The notes below the pieces were generated by a model that was given only the letters and a program-made list of their open reading frames with translations, did not search any database and was not told where the DNA came from. Both the position numbers and the translations under genes were made by a program. A stretch of DNA of 19,776 bases from the NCBI GenBank assembly GCA_004369085.1, contig ML210417.1:6772-26547 (forward strand). Reading direction: 5' to 3'. This document shows positions 1-8,231 of the stretch, in pieces. How positions within the stretch are numbered: the first letter of the stretch is position 1; each line of letters begins with the position of its first letter. Origin of the DNA: Coprinopsis marcescibilis (taxonomy: Eukaryota > Basidiomycota > Agaricomycetes > Agaricales > Psathyrellaceae).

Positions 1-786
1 AGATTCGGCATGCAAAATGCCAAGCCTGCTCGAACCCCTATGGTTGAAGGGTATAAACCGCTTGCTAATACTGTGCCGGTTATGCCAGTTAATCCTGAAC
101 TCAGATCAAAATTTCAGTCCGTCATTGGATCTCTTCTTTACCTCATGTTGGGTATACGTCCCGACATATGCTATGCCGTTACTAAACTGGCACAGTTCTC
201 TGCGAATCCATCGCAAGAACATCTTGATCGAGCAATGTATATCTTTAAGTACCTCTTGGGAACAAAGAATTATGCTATGATCTACGATGGCAAAGAAGGA
301 GAAGGTCTCATTGGCTATACTGATTCCGACTATGCCGAAGATCCAAATCATCGAAGATCTATTACTGGCAATGTCGTTATGCTAGCTGGATGCACCATAT
401 CATGCCGATCACGCACACAGAAAACTGTTGCGCAATCCAGCACTGAAGCAGAATACATGGCCCTTGCTGAATTGTCGAAGCAGGTCATGTGGATTAAAAA
501 TCTATTCAGTGAATTAGGCATACACCTGCCCGCTGTCCCAGTATGCTCTGATAACCAAGGAGCTATATTTGACGCATCAAACGCTATCCAAGAAAAGCGA
601 ATCAAACATATTGATGTTTGCTACCACTACATTCATGAATGTGTAGAGGATGGTAAAATTGAAGTGTTGTTCACTCCAGGCGATGACAACCCTGCAGACA
701 TGTTCACCAAAGCCTTAGGTTGGGTGAAGTTTGAGCGTTTTCGCCAGAAGATCGGTCTAGTTATCTACTCTTCTAAGAATGCTTAG
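1..786 (+). CDS. Copia (Ty1-type) Pol polyprotein, C-terminal part
   Basis: This is the 3' end of a Copia-type polyprotein: the end of the reverse transcriptase followed by RNase H. The frame is open from the first base of the window (it reads RFGMQNAKP before the internal Met at 10), so the gene begins upstream. Visible hallmarks are the Copia linker NAKPARTPM, the block RPDICYAVTKLAQF, and the RNase H acidic residues in YTDSDYA, STEAEYMAL and CSDNQGA. The protein ends with the usual tail ADMFTKAL followed by a short basic stretch and a TAG stop. A polypurine tract and an LTR follow at once, as expected for a complete 3' end. No stop or frameshift is seen in this part, so the element may be fairly young, but gag, integrase and the 5' LTR lie outside the window. 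Confidence 0.95.
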   Translation, partial: RFGMQNAKPARTPMVEGYKPLANTVPVMPVNPELRSKFQSVIGSLLYLMLGIRPDICYAVTKLAQFSANPSQEHLDRAMYIFKYLLGTKNYAMIYDGKEGEGLIGYTDSDYAEDPNHRRSITGNVVMLAGCTISCRSRTQKTVAQSSTEAEYMALAELSKQVMWIKNLFSELGIHLPAVPVCSDNQGAIFDASNAIQEKRIKHIDVCYHYIHECVEDGKIEVLFTPGDDNPADMFTKALGWVKFERFRQKIGLVIYSSKNA

Positions 787-810
787 ATTGCCTATACCGG
801 CAACCATGCA

Positions 811-818
811 AGGGGGAG
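811..818 (+). other. Polypurine tract of the Copia element
   Basis: AGGGGGAG directly abuts the first TG of the LTR and lies 25 bases after the Pol stop codon. In Copia elements this is where plus-strand DNA synthesis is primed. It is absent next to the inverted solo LTR further right. Confidence 0.85.
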
Positions 819-1172
819 TGTTGAACTTAGAACGATCGACTACACTTATGTCAGATACGTGACTAAGTGAATATGCTGATGTCATATACATGACCAAAGT
901 ATTACAAACCATGATGCATCTTCTTGCGTCATTATTATTCATACCAACTCATACATGAGTCTAGACTATGCTGGAACATTCTAGCAATGTCTATATATAA
1001 GGGCTGTAGTTTAGCCCTATATGAATTATCTCTCTTGCCTCTTAACTACCACATGCTAAGCTATCTAGCGACTCTTAACTACATTCTACTACCAGGTAAA
1101 TATGTCCTCCCAAGTTGTATACATTGGCCTCCTGTCTGCCTGCGCATTAGCTGCGCTCCATGGCTTTCAACA
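819..1172 (+). repeat. 3' LTR of the Copia element
   Basis: The 354-bp LTR starts TGTTGAACTT after the polypurine tract and ends CTTTCAACA, giving a 7-bp terminal inverted repeat TGTTGAA/TTCAACA. Both ends are confirmed by a second, inverted copy at 1519-7771 that stops at the same termini. The copies differ by point changes and by about 60 bp present only in the inverted copy, just upstream of the TATA box. CAGCC at 1173-1177 may be one half of this element's target duplication; the other half would lie outside the window. Confidence 0.9.
992..1019 (+). promoter_or_regulatory. LTR TATA box and adjoining hairpin
   Basis: TATATATAA at about 992-1000 is followed at once by AGGGCT, seven bases, then AGCCCT, a possible stem-loop near the expected transcription start. 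The TATAAGGG sequence and both hairpin arms are kept in the inverted LTR copy (about 1668-1690), although neighbouring bases differ. A core promoter role is inferred. Confidence 0.5.
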
Positions 1173-1513
1173 CAGCCTGCTGCCATCTTTGCTGAGCCTC
1201 AGAGCATTGATTTGGCAGTACATGGATATGCTGTTGAGGTATGGGTACCTGAGCAGCCAAAGAGGTACCATCTACATGATCATTGATAATGCTATGAGTC
1301 CACAGAGCCCAGAGCAATATGAACTGTTTACTTACCTGTGTTCCCAGACTCCTGAGACGTTTCAGCATGGCGATGTATGTGGTGCGAGGGTCCTGGTTGG
1401 CCCCAAGGTGTGGGGTATGGTTCACCAGCAGACACTTTATCTTTGTGTCCCTGTTTGTGTTGCTGACTTTGGTCCTGGAGGTGTTGCAGACACTCTTTGC
1501 GTTCGCGTTCATG
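1173..1513 (-). pseudogene. Repetitive ORF of unknown function, downstream half
   Basis: On the - strand this piece is open and begins NANAKSVCNTSRTKVSN after the codon that crosses the solo LTR insertion point. If the LTR and one copy of its 5-bp target duplication are removed, it joins in frame with 7777-8139. The motif before the junction (VLKASKDS) followed by NANAKS repeats an upstream motif VLKASKDG followed by NANTKN. On its left it is cut by the + strand Copia LTR. I recognise no domain. It could be a real low-complexity protein or an older repeat that is open by chance. Confidence 0.4.
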
Positions 1514-1518
1514 CTGTC
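1514..1518. repeat. Target site duplication CTGTC, left copy (Copia solo LTR)
   Basis: CTGTC directly precedes the TG terminus at 1519 and recurs directly after the other LTR terminus at 7772-7776. A 5-bp duplication is the usual size for LTR retrotransposons. Confidence 0.85.
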
Positions 1519-1794
1519 TGTTGAAATCCAGAGAGTGCAGCAAATGTGCAGGCAAGCAGGAGGCCAATGTAAACGACTGGGTAGGACATATTTACCTGGT
1601 AGTAAGTAGTTAAGAGTTGCTTATATAGCTTAGCAGGTAGTAGTTGAGAGGCAAGAGAGATAATTCGTATAGGGCTAAACTACAGCCCTTATATACCTAT
1701 TCTACAAGCATATTAGTAAGCAAGTTACACGCTACATGTGATAAGTAAATATATAAATAGACATTGCTAGAATGTTCCAGCATAGTCTAGACTC

Positions 1795-1803
1795 AAGTAT
1801 GAG
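1795..1803. repeat. Target site duplication AAGTATGAG, left copy
   Basis: The nine bases just outside the left terminal inverted repeat are repeated exactly at 7634-7642 outside the right one. Removing the element and one copy restores a continuous LTR sequence that aligns with 819-1172. Confidence 0.92.
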
Positions 1804-1965
1804 CAGGCTCCTAAAACCAGCCGCTCGTCTGCTTGAGCCTTCAGGGACAGAGAGGAGTGATTCGGAATACGACACGGGAGCGGACAAAAATGTATAAACA
1901 ACATCATGATGGGACAAATAAAACTTAGGTCAAGGCTCTCGCAGAGAGCGGCTGGCAAAACTGGT
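1804..1965 (+). repeat. Left terminal inverted repeat
   Basis: The outermost 27 bp (start CAGGCTCCTAAAACC) are an exact inverted match to 7607-7633. Similarity resumes at 1902-1965, which matches 7473-7532 inverted (AACAAATAAAACTTA-type stretch and CGGCTGGCAAAACTGGT). The ten bases CCAGCCGCTC at 1817-1826 recur inverted at 1946-1955, so this end alone could form a stem about 110 nt apart, with a weaker second pairing at GAGCCTT/AAGGCTC. Confidence 0.88.
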
Positions 1966-2146
1966 TGCCAAAAGACTCCGAAATTCTCAGCCAAAGTCCT
2001 GGTTCTGCGCACTTTGAATATTCATTGATTTTATCACTTCGGCAGACGAAGGGCAAGTTGGCGTGACCAACGCGCGAGGCGCGTCGCGTCAGGTGAAATG
2101 CTTGTTTATTGGCCTATGTAGCACCATATTCGCCCCCACAACATCC

Positions 2147-4595
2147 ATGTCAGTCTCTACTACAGAATGGACATTCGAGAAAATTCGCGCACTAGGCCTT
2201 CGAGTCTTCAAGCGTCGTCTCTGCTATCCACAGCTCCAGATAATCCAGAATATCCAGAAAGGGTTAGACGTCATCGCATGTCTACCGACTGGAGCAGGCA
2301 AAACTCTCACCTTTTGGATGCCAGTGCTCATGGCAATAGAGGAGGGCTCCAAGGATGCGATGACATTTGTAATTACACCGCTTAATCTCCTTGGAAAGCA
2401 GAACGAGCAACAGCTCAAGGCTGCTAACATATCTGCAATCAGCATAAGTGCCGCAAACGTATCGGATGTTGTCCTGAAGGTACGTTACCTGCTCAAACAA
2501 TCATGGCTCTATTTTTGACTGCCAAACAGGATGTGGCCTCAGGAGTTTACAATGTGATCATAGTCAATCCCGAGATTCTCATGAGCCATCCTGGGTTTGA
2601 CAAGTTGTTAAGCGACCCCAAGTTCACATCAAGGATTCAGAACATCACCTTTGATGAAGGCCATTGTATCAGTCAGTGGGGCAAGTTTCGCAAGGATTAC
2701 CGTCAAGTGGGCTCGTTGCGCTTCAAGATACCCGAATCCATACCTTTCTACGTCGCCACAGCCACCCTCCCTCATGATATACTCTCAGACATCAAGATGA
2801 CACTTCGATTCCGACGCGACAAAACCGTTTGCATTCGGCGCTCCAATGACCGTCCGGACATTCAACTGATGGTTCGCCCACTTGTATACCCCATCAACTC
2901 CTTCAAAGATCTCGACTTTCTGCTCGATTTCTTCCCCAAAGACTGGAAGCCAGGGGACCAAGCCCCTCCCAAGTTCCTCATCTTTTTCGATGACACCAAG
3001 GAAGCAGAGCGTGCATGTCGTTACCTGAGCGCGCGTCTCGCAGACCGATTCAAGGACAAAGTCGCGTATTTCCACTCAACGATGTCGGATGTGTACCGCG
3101 ACGATCATTATCGCCTGTTCTTCAACTCCTTGGTGATAGGCATGTTCTGTACCGACGCATTCGGCATGGTAAGTGGTTTATATAATATATCTGGTCATTT
3201 CATTTTGACTAACTGTTAAATCAGGGAATGGACATACCAGACATCGACTTTGTGATACAATGGCGTGCACCGCGTGACATGTGCACGCTCTGGCAGCGAT
3301 TTGGTCGGGTAGCTCGAGGCAAGGACAGGACGGGGGTTGCAATCTTCCTTGTGGATAAGAAGGACACTGATGAGGCCAGGCACCTCAAGGAGCAAAAGCT
3401 GAATGAGAAGAAGAAGAAAGATGTCAAAGCTGGGGCAAAGCGAAAGGCGGCAGAACACGACCACTCCAGCTCACCAAGTAAGCGAGCCGCACTTGCCGAC
3501 CGAACTATCAACACAAACAACCAGCCCAACAACCCTCAACCACCTTGTATCGATGAATCAGATGCTGTTCTCATCGCAGAGCACACGGAGATGTACCGTA
3601 GGCAGGGGCTTGACAATCCACAGAACAAGCCAATCCGAGGGCAAAGCCGGACGGTTCAGTTGGGCAGTGCCTTGGATGACTTCATCAACAGCAAGACTCG
3701 AAATGAGTGTCGAAGAAAGTGGCCGAATGTGTACTTCCTCAACAATGACGCGCGTGAGTTCACCTCTGATCCATTCACAAGTTGACATCGATCTTACTCA
3801 CACGTGTGCTTCCAGACCAAAACGATCGCTTCTTGTGCGATTCCCAAGGCTGTGCCCGTTGCAAGCTGCTCCAACCCACTGTCTGCTGCGACGTCTGCCA
3901 TCCTGGCGAATTCACCCAGTATAGCGTCGAGTTCGTCAAGACCCCCAAAGCGACCGCCAGATCTTCCGTGAAGACCCTACCCATGGACGACCACGCAAAA
4001 GATCTCAAGCGAGCGCTTTATGTCTGGCGCAAGGACATCGCTCTGAAAATACATTCGCCAGGCATCATACGCGCTCACGGGAACAAGATTGTTATGACTG
4101 AAGACATACTCAACCGGATAATCGACTGCGCTCGGGCAAAGAAGCTGCCATCTGTGGAGGCCCTCAAGCTTGAAACCTCCTGGAGATATGCCGAGGAGCA
4201 CGGCGCTTCGCTTCTTGCCATTGTAGGGCGCTTTTACCCACCAGAGTCTGCAGTAGAGGAAGGAAAAGGGCGCAAGCGCGCGCAAGGCCGTTGCTCGCAA
4301 TGTGATCAAGTTGGCCATATCAGTGAGTATTTATTTGAGAATATACATGTTTTATTAACACAAACCAGGCTCCAACCGCAACTGTCCCAAACGCGCTCAG
4401 GCTCGGGCTGAACGCCACGCTCAAGAGAGCGAAAATGTTCCGCCAACCCCCACATCAACATCAACTGCCACCCCTATCCGTGTACCAACGGGCGCAGTGC
4501 CACATACACCCGCCGCATACCCGATTCCATTCGGTCATGCTTATTCGCCATACTACTGGAGTCCCGTTGCACCTCCATACGGCACACCTCGCTAA
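2147..4595 (+). CDS. RecQ-family DNA helicase encoded by the transposon
   Basis: ATP-dependent DNA helicase of superfamily 2. Exons are 2147-2479, 2530-3168, 3225-3753, 3816-4322 and 4369-4595; introns are 46-62 nt with GT...AG ends, giving 744 aa. The start is the ATG at 2147; an earlier in-frame codon at 2063 is GTG and unlikely in a eukaryote. Visible motifs: Walker A PTGAGKT (residues 47-53), DEGH followed by CISQWG (153-156, motif II typical of RecQ), ATATLP (187-192), CTDAFGMGMD (motif V, 318-327) and QRFGRVAR (motif VI, 348-355). A lysine-rich linker at 386-398 may be a nuclear signal. The Cys cluster C508, C513, C516, C524, C525, C528 resembles the RecQ zinc subdomain, displaced by about 100 residues. 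A knuckle-like C-X2-C-X4-H-X6-C lies at 660-675. The role is probably strand unwinding during transposition. Confidence 0.88.
4592..4595. other. Interlocked stop codons of the two transposon genes
   Basis: The four bases CTAA contain TAA for the + helicase (4593-4595) and TAG for the - transposase (4594-4592). Their coding regions overlap by 4 bp tail to tail, so each 3' UTR must lie within the coding region of the other gene. Confidence 0.85.
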
Positions 4596-7315
4596 AGGTT
4601 GAGGCTCCCATCGTCCACAACCTGTTCATCGCCATCGCCGCCGTCCTCTTCATCAGTTGCCATCGATTCATTTGCCCCGAGTAAAAGTGACCCTATACCC
4701 TTGGCTGCTGCATCGGGAACTCGATAACGAGTTACCCGTCCCTTCACCTTTTCCATGACACGGTTCTCGAGGATGTATGCGACAAGCTTTGCGAATGTCA
4801 GTTTCATGTTTGCCGGGCTGTGTCGTGTGGTTCTGTGATCCAGGCAGAACATGTCTTCAAATTGAATGCGAACATTTTTGTAGGTTTCGATGAGAGGGGA
4901 TTCCGTGATGATTCGGTCCTTGGTATGATTCGAAAATTTTCCCCCATAGATGCGCTTCGTGTAGAGGTTGTTGTGCTCTACAATCCAGTCGATTGCCCGA
5001 AAGTGACCCGGCTCACCACTGGGGTTACATAGAATGTTCATCCTGATCGCCCGACTGGTACAAAAAGTAAGTCCATGTTTAGTACTGCAAGCATTGCACT
5101 CACCTCAGTCCTTTTGGATAGATGAAATGCACGTTTTCCAGATACGTACGCATCTCTGCTGCGTACTTGTGCTTGCCACACCCTGCAAATATGTTCATCC
5201 AGGGAATGAAGCTTGCTTCGACTCGTCCAATGTCGCCATGATTCATTGCATACGATATCTCCTCGTACAGAAGAAAGTATTCGTGCTGTCGCAGGACGTT
5301 CCGGTGCTGCTCGTCTTCCTCTGCAATAGAGTCTTCAGGTAAGTTATTGTCATCCGGTTCCGGTATCCCAACGTGTGTCAGGACGATAGCCTTGGCCATT
5401 GCCTGCAGCGTCTCCCATTCGGGATTCGAGTTGGCGAACTGGTCGAGTGTCTGAGAGCTTGCATCCAGTGTTGGGCCCTCCTTGGCTGCTTCGAGTGTCC
5501 AGGCACTCAAACGCATCGCAATCCCGACGTGCTGAATCACCTCGTGCATTCGACGAAACCCGGGGTCCGATTCGATTTTCCCTGTCTCCTTTGGGCGAAT
5601 TTGAGCAACGAGCTTGATCAGGGATGAGTCGTCCTGTCGAGAAAGCTTTGGTCGGATAAAGAGGCGCCAAATCGCATCCGCACACGCCATTTTGAGGTGG
5701 AATAACCCAAGGACAAAGACCACGAACTGGAATCGGTTCCAGGGTGTCCCCTCCTGCGCTCGTGAGTCCTGAAGGCTATTGATGTGCTGTCCTGTCAGAA
5801 GGTCCCCAAAGACAAGGATTACCCGATTGAAAAGTTCTCTGAGGCGCTGGTCTTTTGCAGATTCGCCGACACCTGCTTGAAGAAAGAACGAGGTGAGTGC
5901 CGTTGCATTATTACTTGGTGTACTTGGGCTAATGTCGATTATACGCAGCGGGGTCTGAGTCGTCTTGGTAATGGGGATCTTTTCTACCTCTTCGGGTTGG
6001 CCATTCAGTGTCGAGAATCGTTGAAAGTAGTCAGGTCCATGATGGATGAGGTCGTCGAGTATCTTCCAAGCCATGAACCGTTGAGAACGGGTGAGGCCTG
6101 TGGGGTGAACTTTGTCTGGCTCCGCGTGAACGGTGTATAGGCATTCGAACGGTATCTCGGGGCGAGTGCAAGTGTTTGGATTGAGCTTCTTTGTGACTGG
6201 ATCTGGTCGGTTCGCCGGATTGTGCGGCGATGTCTTCCAAAGCTCTTTGGAACAGTCAAGGTCCTCTGAGGTGACACCGTGATTGAGTGGCAGCAGGGTT
6301 CCAGTAGTGAAGTGGTGAAGTGTCTCGTCAGACTGCTCAACGGTGGGTGTCCCATGCTTGAGTGTAACATCGAGGTTGTCGTACGCATACGAAACCATAA
6401 GTTGCTGACCGATTCGCCTTGCCTCTTCACCAGCTTCTTTGGACAGCGAGTTCACGGCTTCGTTTATTGACGTTGTCGAGATGGAGAGGCCAAACCTTGC
6501 AAGCAGCTCGCACACCGTTTCTGACGTGTTACACGAGTGCAAAAAAATACCCACAACAGATTGAAGGCTGTTACACCTTTGGCTAGCGTGGTTCATCATG
6601 ATGCTAGTGCATATCAACTTCTTCTGAAGACACAGTTTTGTTTAGCCTCGGAGATCCAACCCCAGATGAAGACACTCACAATTGTCACAAGACTGGACAG
6701 TTGAGTCTTGATTAATTCATCCAAGTCTTCTGGACTATCCTCTCCATTTTCCACTAATGAAACTTGATTTATATCAAAGTTCTCCCAGAATCCATCATCA
6801 TTTGGAGGGGAGCTGTCCTCTGGCCCGGTATCCATGCCCATGGTGCGAGCATCCGTTGTAGACTCTTCCCTCTTGAGTTTTCGGCGATCTCTTCGTTTAC
6901 TGTTGACGTCATTGGATAGAAAGAGACAGTCGAGAAGGTTCCAGACATCTGGTGCAGTGCTCTTCACCCGACTTGTGTGGTCCGTAATGCTGAAATTCTT
7001 GATTTGATCTTCTGACATGTGGCGTGCGTCGCCGTGAAATCCAGTACGTGGGTTGGTTAGCTGCTTCATTTGGTGCTTGTAAACGCTTTCGGAGAGTCCC
7101 ATGGCCCATTTTCTGACAAGATCGTACTGATCGTTGCCCTCTGGATCGGATATCTTCTCCAAGCAGTGCGGAAGGCTGGTCTTGAATGCAGCTGCGACAG
7201 GGTGAGCTGAGACCTTGGGCATACCGAGTGCCATAGTGAAAACTTCGGAAAGACTGATACCATGACTCTGAATTGAGTCAAGGATATACAACACAACGGT
7301 GCGTTTGGGAACCAT
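4592..7315 (-). CDS. Putative DDE transposase, DUF6589-like (Academ type)
   Basis: Exons on the - strand are 7315-6680, 6623-5104 and 5054-4592; introns of 56 and 49 nt begin GTGAGT and end CAG. The joined frame is 2,619 nt (872 aa) with no internal stop. The start is the first in-frame ATG after the terminal repeat. Features I associate with fungal DUF6589 are AYDNLD (D294), a VFGDLLTGQ block (D486), GLFHLKMACADAIW (about 518-531), AGCGKHKYAAEM (about 692-703) and a C-terminal NPSGEPGHF then DWIVEHNN (E745). I infer D294, D486 and E745 as the catalytic triad by position and context only. An acidic, unstructured stretch lies near residues 165-200. Presumed role: cutting and joining the transposon ends. 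It faces the helicase gene and ends within it. Confidence 0.8.
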
Positions 7316-7472
7316 TCGAATTGGATGTATGTTACACCGACTCGCCGTTATCGATACACGGGCAATAAATGAGCCCCTAACTCGGTTGGATTGCGCCGTT
7401 GATGGGTTATCATTTATTTGAAGGTGCGCAGGGCCGGCAGGATGGCAAGTTATTTCTCCGAGAATCGCGGTG

Positions 7473-7633
7473 ACCAGTTTTGCCAGCCGCTCTCTCGCGA
7501 GAGCCTTCCATAAGTTTTATTTGTTCCATCATCAAAGATTGATTTGTTTGTCTCCCTCTCTATGTCCTCACAGAAATCTCATACTCTGTCTTACGGCTCT
7601 CTAGCGAGACGAGCGGCTGGTTTTAGGAGCCTG
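7473..7633 (-). repeat. Right terminal inverted repeat
   Basis: Inverted partner of 1804-1965. The outer 27 bp are identical and the inner block 7473-7532 matches with few changes; the part between is diverged. GAGCGGCTGG at 7611-7620 and its inverse at 7483-7492 repeat the two-arm layout of the left end. The inner arm adjoins a perfect 12-bp palindrome CTCTCGCGAGAG (7492-7503). Confidence 0.88.
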
Positions 7634-7642
7634 AAGTATGAG
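7634..7642. repeat. Target site duplication AAGTATGAG, right copy
   Basis: Exact copy of 1795-1803, directly outside the right terminal repeat. The interrupted Copia LTR resumes here. Confidence 0.92.
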
Positions 7643-7771
7643 TTGGTATGAGTAATGATGATGCAAGTGGATGTGTCATGGTTTGTAATGCTTTAGTCAT
7701 GTATATGACATCAGCATATTCACTTAGTCACATATCTGACATAAGTGTAGTCAATCATTCTAAGTTCAACA

Positions 7772-7776
7772 CTGTC
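7772..7776. repeat. Target site duplication CTGTC, right copy (Copia solo LTR)
   Basis: Exact copy of 1514-1518, directly after the LTR terminus TTCAACA at 7771. Confidence 0.85.
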
Positions 7777-8139
7777 TTTGCTGGCTTTGAGCACACTGGT
7801 TTGGTTGACTTTGAGCAGAGACAGGATGTTGTGCATTGCCTGCAGGCTCATGTGGCTGCTGTTGCACTCGTTCTTTGTGTTTGCGTTCTTCACACTCTCA
7901 CTCGCATTGCCTTTGCCAAGCTTGTGATTCTTTGTGTTCGCGTTGATGCCATCTTTGCTGGCCTTGAGCACGTCAGCTTGGCTGACTTTGAGGAGAGATA
8001 GGGTGTTGTTGATGTGGCTGTTGCTGCTGCTGCTCTCATTCTTCATGCCCTCACTTGCAGTGCCTTTGCTGAGTTCGTGAACACCGATTTGGCTGACTCT
8101 CGGACGAATGGGATGTGGTGGCAGTCTAATATCAGGCAC
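7777..8139 (-). pseudogene. Repetitive ORF of unknown function, upstream half
   Basis: The - strand is open from an ATG at 8139 to the LTR insertion point and continues in frame into 1513-1173 once the LTR is removed, giving at least 236 codons. It is rich in Asn, Ser and Lys and holds two to three imperfect internal repeats: LSLLKVSQADVLKASKDG and LSLLKVNQTSVLKASKDS, each followed by NANTKN or NANAKS, with HELSKGTAS/HKLGKGNAS between. I recognise no family. It may be a disrupted low-complexity gene or simply an old tandem repeat that happens to be open. Confidence 0.4.
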
Positions 8140-8226
8140 ACGTCAGATATAAGAGCAACGTGATGCAAGAATGACATACATTTGTATTAGTGATGTTTTG
8201 GAACGCAGTTCAGTTTGCGGGAGGTT
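8140..8226. other. No feature seen
   Basis: Short stretch between the repetitive ORF and the next solo LTR. I see no coding or repeat signal. Confidence 0.5.
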
Positions 8227-8231
8227 CCTTC

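Larger units (their letters stand above)
1804..7633. mobile_element. Academ-like (AcademH-type) DNA transposon with helicase and transposase
   Basis: This is a complete 5,830-bp DNA transposon. The sequence shows perfect outer 27-bp terminal inverted repeats inside longer imperfect ones of about 160 bp, an exact 9-bp target duplication, and two convergent intron-containing genes filling nearly all of the interior. The left gene is a RecQ-family helicase; the right gene carries features of the fungal DUF6589 family, which I regard as DDE transposases of the Academ/KDZ type. From memory, a helicase-encoding Academ lineage (AcademH) with 9-10 bp duplications is described in animals and fungi, and this fits. 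Long repeats and duplication length argue against Helitron, which has neither. It landed in a Copia solo LTR and is therefore younger than it. Both genes are open, so it may be autonomous. Confidence 0.85.
1519..7771 (-). mobile_element. Inverted Copia solo LTR, split by a DNA transposon
   Basis: Bases 1519-1803 and 7643-7771 together form one complete LTR on the - strand. Its 5' end TGTTGAACTT is at 7771 and its 3' end TTTCAACA at 1519. It is the same family as the LTR at 819-1172. It has no attached Pol or polypurine tract and is flanked by CTGTC on both sides, so it is a solo LTR, normally the product of recombination between two LTRs. The DNA transposon at 1804-7633 lies inside it and duplicated 9 bp. 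About 60 extra bases (roughly 1696-1757) sit upstream of its TATA box compared with the + copy. Confidence 0.9.

Noticed and set aside
1102..1609. Open frames on both strands in and between the Copia LTRs (for example one beginning MSSQVVYIGLL)
   Set aside because: The similar peptide at both places follows from the two LTR copies being the same DNA in opposite orientation, and the frames stop at unrelated points after the LTR ends.
2063..2146. Longer N-terminus for the helicase starting at 2063
   Set aside because: The codon there is GTG. The first ATG in frame is at 2147, just before the helicase fold begins.
6614..6679. Separate genes for the pieces at 6614-7315, 5100-6617 and 4592-5041 on the - strand
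   Set aside because: Canonical 56- and 49-nt introns join them with correct phase, and family motifs run across the joins.
1804..7633. Helitron, suggested by a transposon-borne helicase
   Set aside because: Helitrons have no terminal inverted repeats and make no target duplication, and their helicase is Pif1-like with a Rep domain. Here there are long inverted repeats, a 9-bp duplication and RecQ-type motifs.
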